NCBI GenBank assembly: GCA_934754975.1
Contig: CAKVKI010000152.1
Coordinates: 1 to 6,334 of the forward strand
Length of the DNA: 6,334 bases
Direction: 5' to 3'
Source: an uncultured Alistipes sp.
Lineage (GTDB): Bacteria; Bacteroidota; Bacteroidia; Bacteroidales; Rikenellaceae
How positions within the stretch are numbered: the first letter of the stretch is position 1; each line of letters begins with the position of its first letter. A model generated the notes under the pieces. The model was not told where the DNA came from. It was given only the letters and a program-made list of their open reading frames with translations, and did not search any database. Positions 1-4,986 of this stretch are shown in pieces. A program made the position numbers and the translations under genes.

Positions 1-123
1 GAGAACGGACTGCCGAATCTGGCGCAGATCTTCACGCAGCGCCGTTATGTACGCGAAGACAACCTCTCCATTTCGAACACCTACTTCGCCCTGCTGAAAG
101 AGAAGGGATTCTTTAATAACTGA
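1..123 (+). CDS. C-terminal fragment of an unidentified protein
   Basis: Frame 1 is open from the first base to a TGA at 121-123, giving 40 residues that end in LLKEKGFFNN. Third positions are mostly G or C, like the neighbouring genes, so this is very likely the real 3' end of a coding sequence whose start lies outside the window. The fragment is polar and charged (for example QRRYVRED near the middle), has no membrane segment and no terminal-Phe beta-signal, so it does not look like an outer-membrane barrel or a TamB C-terminus. I do not recognise the family. The stop lies only 8 bp before the GTG of tamL on the same strand, which suggests co-transcription. Confidence 0.7.
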   Translation, partial: ENGLPNLAQIFTQRRYVREDNLSISNTYFALLKEKGFFNN

Positions 124-131
124 TCGGGAGC

Positions 132-2540
132 GTGCAGGGAGCGGGTCGTATATTAGCTGTCGCCGTGCTGGGCTTTTTCTGCTCCGCGTGCAGCGTTACG
201 CGCAAGATTCCCGAAGGGCAGTACCTGTTGCAGAAAGTGACGATCGAGTCCGACAAATCGACGCCCCGCAAGGAGCGCATCACCGCTGGGGATCTTGAAA
301 AATACGTGCGCCAGACTCCCAACAAGCGTTTTCTGGGGACGAACTTCTATGTCTGGCTGTACGAACAGGCCAATCCGGGCAAGCAGAACTGGTGGAACAA
401 CTGGAAACGCAAGATCGGTCAGGAACCCGTGCTGCTCGATATGAGCCTGACCGAACGGAGTGCGCAAAACCTGAAAGTCTATATGGACACGCGCGGGTTC
501 TTCTCTTCCCAGGCGGCGTTCGAAGTCGATACTACCTCGCGCCGCAAACGTGCCAAGGTCGTCTACCGTACCCGGCAGGGCGAACCTTACCGCATCGACA
601 GCATCTCGTACGATTTCCAGGACAAGTTCCTCGAACAGATTATCCTGCCCGATACCTCCAATACGCTGATCCGCCCGGGTAAGATCTTCGACATCGCGAT
701 GCTCGACCACGAGCGGGAGCGTATTGCGGCCTTTCTCAAGGAGCGGGGCTATTACAACTTTACGGTCAATAACATCGACTATGTCGCCGACACGCTCGGC
801 GGAAACCATCAGGTCGATGTGCAGGTGAATATCAAGCAGTACCTTACGGGTTACAACGAACGCGGACAGGCTGTGATGGACAACAACATGGTCTACCGTA
901 TCGACCGGATTAACGTCTTTCCGGCGTATGATCCGACCGTCGCACGGACCGACTCGACGTTCCTGTCGCGGCTCGATACGCTCTATTACCGCGGTCTGAA
1001 CATTATCTATGAGAAGCGTCCGAACCTGCGTCCCGCTATTCTCAGGCAGTCGGTGCCGCTCTATCCCAACTATGTCTATAACTCGGCGCAGGTGAACCGC
1101 GCTTATACCGACCTGATGTCGCTCGGGTATTTCAAAAGCGCCAAGATCGCCTTCGTGGAGCAGCCCCAGAGCGTCGATGTCACCAACTACGTCTCTTTCA
1201 TCGGCGCGTCGGCGGACTCCACGCAGACCCGCTTTACGAAGGAGGGGTATCTGGAGTGCAACATCCTGTGTACTCCGGCGCTCAAGCAGAGTTTCAAGGT
1301 CGATCTCGAAGGCAGTACGACGTCGAGTTTCTACGGACTGAAGGCTACCGTCGGTTATCAGAACCGCAACATCTTCCGGGGAGCGGAGGCGCTGGACGTT
1401 TCGTTTACGGCGGGATACGAGTTTATGAAGGCGCCCGACGCCAAGAAAAAGCGCGCTACGGAGTTCGGCGTTACGACCGGACTCACGTTCCCGCGTTTTC
1501 TGGTGCCGTGGCGTACGCGGCGGTTCCGCTCGGTGAATCAACCCAAGACCAAGCTGGAACTTTCGGTCAATTTCCAGGACCGGCCCTATTACCGCCGTAC
1601 GCTTTCGAGCGCGGGAATCACCTACCAGTGGACCAATAACCGTTATTCGTCGTTTTCGCTGCGGCCCATCGACATCAATGTGGTCGATGTGAATAATCTC
1701 GACGAGTCGTTCCTGATGGTGAATAAGACCGGCACGGACGGAAAACAGGAACTCACCCAAAACCGCTACCTGCTCGAAAGCTTCCGCACGCAGTTTATCG
1801 GCGGCCTTTCGTTCGGTTACAGCTACAACAACCAGCGTAAGAATCTGGGCGGCAACGCCACCAATATCCGCTTCAATTTCGAAACGGCCGGCAACCTGAT
1901 CGACGCGGTGGACCGGCTGTTCTACTCTCGGCCGAAAGCGGGCGATCCGGCCAAAATCTTCGGCATCGAATATTCGCAGTATTTTCGCACAGACCTGAGC
2001 ATCAGCCGTAAAATCATGCTGGGCGGGGTCTCGGCCCTCGTGGGGCGTCTCTATGGCGGCGTGGCGATGGCATACGGCAACTCGTCGGCCGTGCCCTTCG
2101 ACCGGCAGTTCTATGCCGGCGGCAGCAACGGCATGCGCGGCTGGACGCCCCGCACGCTCGGTCAGGGTTCGGTACCCAATCCGCATGACGATTTCCCGAT
2201 ACAGACGGGCGACGTGAAGTTGGAAGCCAATCTCGAACTGCGCTTTCCGATCTGGGGCATGGTACACGGTGCGACGTTCTTCGATCTTGGTAATATCTGG
2301 TATATTCGCCAGAATCCGTCGGAATACTCCGACGACGCCGTTTTCTTCTTCGACAAGTTCTATAAGCAACTGGGATTCAATACCGGCTTCGGCCTGCGTT
2401 TCGATATCAAGTTCGCCGTACTCCGGCTCGATTGGGGCGTACAGCTCCACAATCCCAATAATCCGGCGGGCGAGCGGTGGATTCACAACCTGCGCTGGAA
2501 GAATACGGCGCTCAATTTCGGCGTCGGCTATCCCTTCTGA
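132..2540 (+). CDS. tamL: TamL-type outer-membrane lipoprotein, Omp85/BamA superfamily
   Basis: This is an 802-residue Omp85-family protein. In Bacteroidota, TamL is thought to replace TamA as the outer-membrane partner of TamB in envelope assembly. Residues 1-20 form a lipoprotein signal: Arg6, a hydrophobic core, then FCSAC with Cys20 as the likely lipidated residue. POTRA-like periplasmic modules follow at roughly 30-147, 152-236 and 255-345. The beta-barrel begins around residue 388 and ends in GVGYPF, with the terminal Phe expected of a barrel signal. The loop-6 signature of the superfamily appears as GSNGMRGW at 664-671. The start is GTG at 132: an in-frame TAA at 117-119 blocks extension, no ATG lies upstream, and this start gives the complete signal peptide. 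GGGAG at 126-130 is too close to be a normal ribosome site. It probably forms an operon with the upstream fragment and ends at the 2559-2589 hairpin. Length fits the family. No tamB is visible. Family is confident; the exact symbol is slightly less so. Confidence 0.9.
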   Translation: MQGAGRILAVAVLGFFCSACSVTRKIPEGQYLLQKVTIESDKSTPRKERITAGDLEKYVRQTPNKRFLGTNFYVWLYEQANPGKQNWWNNWKRKIGQEPVLLDMSLTERSAQNLKVYMDTRGFFSSQAAFEVDTTSRRKRAKVVYRTRQGEPYRIDSISYDFQDKFLEQIILPDTSNTLIRPGKIFDIAMLDHERERIAAFLKERGYYNFTVNNIDYVADTLGGNHQVDVQVNIKQYLTGYNERGQAVMDNNMVYRIDRINVFPAYDPTVARTDSTFLSRLDTLYYRGLNIIYEKRPNLRPAILRQSVPLYPNYVYNSAQVNRAYTDLMSLGYFKSAKIAFVEQPQSVDVTNYVSFIGASADSTQTRFTKEGYLECNILCTPALKQSFKVDLEGSTTSSFYGLKATVGYQNRNIFRGAEALDVSFTAGYEFMKAPDAKKKRATEFGVTTGLTFPRFLVPWRTRRFRSVNQPKTKLELSVNFQDRPYYRRTLSSAGITYQWTNNRYSSFSLRPIDINVVDVNNLDESFLMVNKTGTDGKQELTQNRYLLESFRTQFIGGLSFGYSYNNQRKNLGGNATNIRFNFETAGNLIDAVDRLFYSRPKAGDPAKIFGIEYSQYFRTDLSISRKIMLGGVSALVGRLYGGVAMAYGNSSAVPFDRQFYAGGSNGMRGWTPRTLGQGSVPNPHDDFPIQTGDVKLEANLELRFPIWGMVHGATFFDLGNIWYIRQNPSEYSDDAVFFFDKFYKQLGFNTGFGLRFDIKFAVLRLDWGVQLHNPNNPAGERWIHNLRWKNTALNFGVGYPF

Positions 2541-2558
2541 TTCGGTCGCGCAACGACG

Positions 2559-2589
2559 AACCCCGGCGCAGTTATGCGGCCGGGGTTTT
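2559..2589 (+). terminator. Intrinsic terminator of tamL
   Basis: AACCCCGGC (2559-2567) pairs perfectly with GCCGGGGTT (2579-2587). The inner GCA/TGC (2568-2570 with 2575-2577) can extend the stem past a one-base bulge and closes on a GTTA tetraloop. The right arm runs into TTTT (2586-2589). It starts 19 bp after the tamL stop and is oriented for plus-strand transcripts. In the minus direction the stem is followed only by TTCGTCG, so it is a poorer terminator for the convergent AraC gene, which stops at 2616. Confidence 0.8.
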
Positions 2590-2615
2590 GTGCATCGGGG
2601 CGAAATATGCCCGTA

Positions 2616-3524
2616 TCAGTTCTGCACTTTGTACTGCGAGGGGGACATGCCCGTATTGCGTTTGAAGTAGCTGCCGAAGAACGACTGGTTCGGGAAATTC
2701 AGGTAATAGGCGATCTCCTGTACGCTCATGGTCGAATATTTGAGCAGGGTTTTAGCCTCCAGAATCACGTAATTGTCGATCCATTCCGACACAGACTGCC
2801 CGCTGATGCGCTTGATGAGCGTCGTGAGGTACTTGGGCGTGATGCAGAGCTGCCGGGCATAGAACCCGACACTGCGCTCTTCGCGGTAGTGTTCGCCCAG
2901 CAGGTGCGTAAATTGTTTGAAATACTCTTCGGCCCGGTTGTGCGAATTATTCTGCTCTTCGGGATGCTCCGCGAGATAGTGGTACATGATATCCCCGACC
3001 TTGTAAATCGTGGCGGCGATCAGTCCGCTGACGATGTCGAACGAAAAATGGGTTTCCGGCCCGCGGGTTTCGCGTTCGATCTGTGCGATCATGCCGCGCA
3101 GGGAGCGGCTCTCTTCGGGCGTCAGCGCCAGGCAGGGGTTGGCGCCGAATTTGAGGAACAGCGGCATCATGTTTTTGATGTCGATGTTGATGCGGCGCAT
3201 GAAGTCGGGCGATATGGCGATGACGTCGGCCTTGAAATACTGCTGCGAATTTACCTGCAGAATATTTTTCGGGGTGAAGATGAACATCGAGTCTTTCTTC
3301 AGCTGGAATTCATGCAGGTTGAACGATACGGAGGTCTCTCCTTCTGTGCCGACGCCGATTACGAAAGCGTCGATGCGGCACGGAAACCGGAATACCTGCA
3401 TCTGGGAGTCGCTGCTGGCCGTTATGCACTCGCGCATCAGGCCCTGTCGTTGTCCGCCGGCCAGGTCTATAAGCTCGGCCAGCGTAAATGAGTTGATCGG
3501 TGTTTGGCTCTCTGTCTTGTTCAT
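2616..3524 (-). CDS. AraC-family transcriptional regulator
   Basis: This is a 302-residue DNA-binding regulator of the AraC/XylS family. The C-terminal third carries the two helix-turn-helix units: the first around residues 219-242 (VGFYARQLCITPKYLTTLIK), the second around 267-299, including EIAYYLNFPNQSFFGSYFKR and the closing GMSPSQYK typical of the family. Residues about 40-110 look like a small beta-rich sensor domain (AraC-binding/cupin type), as in many Bacteroidota one-component regulators; its ligand cannot be read from sequence. There is no signal peptide or membrane segment, so it should be cytosolic. The ATG at 3524 is preceded by purine-rich AGAGAAGA, which supports the start. The gene is convergent with tamL, lies downstream of ompH on the same strand but is separated from it by a strong terminator (3648-3679), and so is probably transcribed alone. 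Targets are unknown; autoregulation is common in the family and dyads lie upstream. Confidence 0.93.
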   Translation of the reverse strand: MNKTESQTPINSFTLAELIDLAGGQRQGLMRECITASSDSQMQVFRFPCRIDAFVIGVGTEGETSVSFNLHEFQLKKDSMFIFTPKNILQVNSQQYFKADVIAISPDFMRRINIDIKNMMPLFLKFGANPCLALTPEESRSLRGMIAQIERETRGPETHFSFDIVSGLIAATIYKVGDIMYHYLAEHPEEQNNSHNRAEEYFKQFTHLLGEHYREERSVGFYARQLCITPKYLTTLIKRISGQSVSEWIDNYVILEAKTLLKYSTMSVQEIAYYLNFPNQSFFGSYFKRNTGMSPSQYKVQN

Positions 3525-3544
3525 TTCTTCTCTTGGATTTGGGT

Positions 3545-3552
3545 GAAATATA
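3545..3552 (-). promoter_or_regulatory. Candidate -7 element for the AraC gene
   Basis: On the minus strand this reads TATATTTC, seven of eight matches to the Bacteroidota -7 consensus TAnnTTTG, and it lies 20 bp before the ATG in an AT-rich stretch. No good -33 TTTG is seen at the expected distance, so the call is weak; nearby TATA-like sequences could serve instead. Confidence 0.3.
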
Positions 3553-3572
3553 GCAATAAAAACTCATATTCA

Positions 3573-3605
3573 GTTCATATAGTTATATATTCGAACGAAA
3601 TGAAC
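3573..3605. repeat. Dyad region upstream of the AraC gene, possible operator
   Basis: GTTCATATA at 3573-3581 can pair with TATAT-TC-GAAC at 3586-3596, leaving a two-base bulge. GTTCAT (3573-3578) is also mirrored by ATGAAC at 3600-3605, and TTCGAA at 3590-3595 is itself palindromic. The arms lie 49-81 bp upstream of the AraC start codon, a natural place for an autoregulatory site. Such dyads arise by chance in AT-rich DNA, so the functional reading is inference. Confidence 0.3.
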
Positions 3606-3647
3606 ATCTTTGCGTCTCTTTTGATCCCCGGCTCCGATAAGGGATAT

Positions 3648-3679
3648 AAAAAGGCGCCGGTACTTCCGGCGCCTTTTTT
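3648..3679 (-). terminator. Strong intrinsic terminator of the bamA-ompH cluster
   Basis: AAAAAGGCGCCGG (3648-3660) is perfectly complementary to CCGGCGCCTTTTT (3666-3678) around a 5-base TACTT loop. It has eight G-C pairs flanked by A-T pairs and ends in a U-run on either strand (T6 at 3674-3679 on plus, T5 on minus). It begins about 28 bp beyond the stop of the second ompH, so its main role should be to end that minus-strand transcript before the AraC gene. Its symmetry would also stop any plus-strand transcript arriving from the left. Confidence 0.88.
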
Positions 3680-3707
3680 ATGTTTCATCGGGAAATCCCC
3701 GAGAGAC

Positions 3708-4262
3708 TTATTTCGATGCAGCGGGTGCGGCCGCAGCAGCGGGAGCATCCGTAATGCCGAGTTCCTTCTTCACTGCGGGAGCGATATCCGTGAGCGCAGC
3801 CTCATCGAAATAGGCGAGTGAACCCGTCGAAGTGTCGAATACAGCCAGATAACCGGCGGCGGCGGCAACTTTGTCGATCGCGTTCTTGGCCTTTTCGATA
3901 ATCGGGGCCAGCAGTTCGTTCTGACGCTTTTGGAAATCCTGCTGAGCGGCCTGCTCGAACTCGTTGCGGCGCTGAATCAGGGCGTTGAGATCGTTCTCCT
4001 TGAGCTGGCGTACGGATTCCGACAGGGTGCTGAAATTCTTCTGGAACTCCTGCAGTTTCTGGTTATATTCAACGGTCATGGACTCCAAGTTGTCCTGAAG
4101 GTCCTTGGCATAAGCCTCCATGTTGGTCTGCATCTCCTTCGTTTCGGGCATACCCACGATGATCTCCTGGGTATTGATGCGTCCGAATTTCTGCTGTGCG
4201 AAGAGCGATGTCGCGCCCATCACGAATACAACCGCAAGGGTTAGTTTGATTGCTTTTTTCAT
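3708..4262 (-). CDS. ompH: OmpH/Skp-family periplasmic chaperone, second copy
   Basis: This is a 184-residue precursor of the Skp/OmpH family, trimeric holdases that keep unfolded outer-membrane proteins soluble in the periplasm and hand them to BamA. Residues 1-22 form a Sec signal peptide (MKKAIKLTLAVVFVMGATSL then FAQ), with cleavage likely after Gln23 or nearby. FGRINTQEII opens the small beta body. A long, highly charged helical arm full of Gln, Glu and Lys (about 45-120) follows, then LLAPIIEKAKNAIDKVA and a closing beta segment near DTSTGSLAYFD. The last dozen residues are an Ala/Pro-rich tail (APAAAAAPAASK) that lies outside the family fold and is presumably flexible. It starts 30 bp after the stop of the other ompH, with an AT-rich leader and no Shine-Dalgarno sequence, so it is co-transcribed. 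The next feature downstream is the strong terminator. Trimerisation and client binding are taken from the family, not seen here. Confidence 0.92.
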   Translation of the reverse strand: MKKAIKLTLAVVFVMGATSLFAQQKFGRINTQEIIVGMPETKEMQTNMEAYAKDLQDNLESMTVEYNQKLQEFQKNFSTLSESVRQLKENDLNALIQRRNEFEQAAQQDFQKRQNELLAPIIEKAKNAIDKVAAAAGYLAVFDTSTGSLAYFDEAALTDIAPAVKKELGITDAPAAAAAPAASK

Positions 4263-4292
4263 AAAAGATTATTAGTTAATTGTTTGATGTTC

Positions 4293-4799
4293 TCATTTTT
4301 TCAGGGCGTCGATCACCTGCTGCGTACGCTCCACACCGGGATTCGTATAAAGCAGTGTCGGATTGTTCGCCGAATCGATTACCACGTCGGCGCCGACCTG
4401 CTTGGCGTACGCTTCGATGGCGGCAAATACTTTCTTCTGGATCGGCGCGATTACTTCGACCCGCTTTTTCATCAGCGTGCCCTCGTTGCCGAAGAGACTT
4501 TCCTGATAGGTCTGTGCGTCTTTCTCTTTGATGAGAATCGCATTTTCGCGTGTCTGGCGGGTCGCTGCCGAGAGCGATGCCTTCTGGTTCATGTACGTGT
4601 CGTAGAGGGCCTCCACTTCGGCGAATTTGGCGTCCACCTGATTCTGGTATTGCTTGGCGAGTTCGTCCAGGTCGGAGATAGCCTTGTTGTAGGCGTCGAT
4701 GGATTTGAATACCTTTTCGCTATTGACGATTATGTAATTCTGCGCCGCCAGCGTTCCGGCCGTGAGAATGAATGCTGCGATTAAAATCAGACGTTTCAT
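4293..4799 (-). CDS. ompH: OmpH/Skp-family periplasmic chaperone, first copy
   Basis: This is a 168-residue precursor of the same Skp/OmpH family as its downstream neighbour, expected to chaperone outer-membrane barrels across the periplasm. The signal peptide is about residues 1-20 (MKRLILIAAFILTAGTLAAQ). The mature protein starts NYIIVNSEKVFKSIDAYNKA, the usual first strand and helix. A charged coiled arm of about 60-110 residues then returns into VIAPIQKKVFAAIEAYAK, and the end is the typical GADVVID...LLYTNPGVERTQQVIDALKK. The protein clearly differs from the second copy in sequence and lacks the Ala/Pro tail, so the pair is an old duplication rather than a recent one. AAGGA sits just before the ATG. 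It follows bamA by 187 bp, long enough to hold its own promoter (candidate at 4844-4875), while read-through from bamA is also possible. Confidence 0.92.
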   Translation of the reverse strand: MKRLILIAAFILTAGTLAAQNYIIVNSEKVFKSIDAYNKAISDLDELAKQYQNQVDAKFAEVEALYDTYMNQKASLSAATRQTRENAILIKEKDAQTYQESLFGNEGTLMKKRVEVIAPIQKKVFAAIEAYAKQVGADVVIDSANNPTLLYTNPGVERTQQVIDALKK

Positions 4800-4831
4800 A
4801 ATCCTTGTGTTTTTAAGTTAATATTCAGCCG

Positions 4832-4844
4832 GTTTCCCGGAAAC
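4832..4844. repeat. 13-bp dyad at the presumed ompH promoter
   Basis: GTTTCC (4832-4837) and GGAAAC (4839-4844) form a perfect inverted repeat around a single C. It lies 33-45 bp upstream of the ompH start and abuts the candidate -7 element at 4844-4851, so it would fall near the transcription start. It could be an operator. The loop is too short for an RNA hairpin unless inner pairs open, so a protein site is the likelier reading if it has any function. Confidence 0.35.
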
Positions 4845-4875
4845 TATACTATAAATATAACTATTTTCTTCCAAA
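4844..4875 (-). promoter_or_regulatory. Candidate promoter of the ompH pair
   Basis: On the minus strand, TTTG (4875-4872) is followed after 20 bp by TAGTATAG (4851-4844). This has the spacing of the Bacteroidota -33 TTTG / -7 TAnnTTTG promoter, but the -7 match is only partial. The surrounding 50 bp are markedly AT-rich compared with the coding DNA. A TATATTTA at about 4853-4860 is an alternative -7 element. Confidence 0.35.
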
Positions 4876-4889
4876 TTTATTGCCAGCCT

Positions 4890-4969
4890 GTATTTTTTTG
4901 CAAATACCTCCGCCTTAATCCGGAGTCTCCTTTGGCAAAGGGAGATTCAACAGGGGGCCGGTTATCCCC
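4890..4969. repeat. Cluster of four inverted repeats between bamA and ompH
   Basis: Four small stems follow each other: GTATTT/AAATAC (4890-4895 with 4902-4907), CTCCG/CGGAG (4908-4912 with 4921-4925), a long stem GAGTCTCCTTT / AAAGGGAGATTC (4923-4933 with 4937-4948, one bulge and one G-T pair), and GGGG/CCCC (4954-4957 with 4966-4969). The second and third share bases and are alternatives. None is followed by a U-run in the minus direction, so they are not standard terminators for bamA. The compact palindromic build resembles an interspersed REP or MITE-like extragenic element, but only one copy lies in the window, so this is inference. It could alternatively be an RNA-processing or stability structure in a bamA-ompH transcript. 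Confidence 0.4.
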
Positions 4970-4986
4970 GGAACAGCTCTTCCCGG

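Noticed and set aside
1..123. The left-edge fragment as the end of TamB or of an RNA methyltransferase often found near tamL
   Set aside because: The 40 residues are polar and do not show a TamB-like beta-rich end or the glycine-rich end of TrmH-type methyltransferases, so no name is given.
153..2486. A 777-codon stop-free frame on the minus strand, fully antisense to tamL
   Set aside because: Long antisense frames are expected opposite genes with GC-rich third positions. The translation is rich in Arg, Val, Ile and Asp/Glu with no recognisable domain, and tamL is unmistakable on the other strand.
2574..3491. A 305-codon plus-strand frame antisense to the AraC gene
   Set aside because: It mirrors the codon bias of the AraC gene, has no recognisable domain and begins inside the tamL terminator hairpin.
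4923..4948. The long stem after bamA as its intrinsic terminator
   Set aside because: In the minus direction it is followed by CGGATTAAGG rather than a U-run, so it does not have the shape of a Rho-independent terminator.
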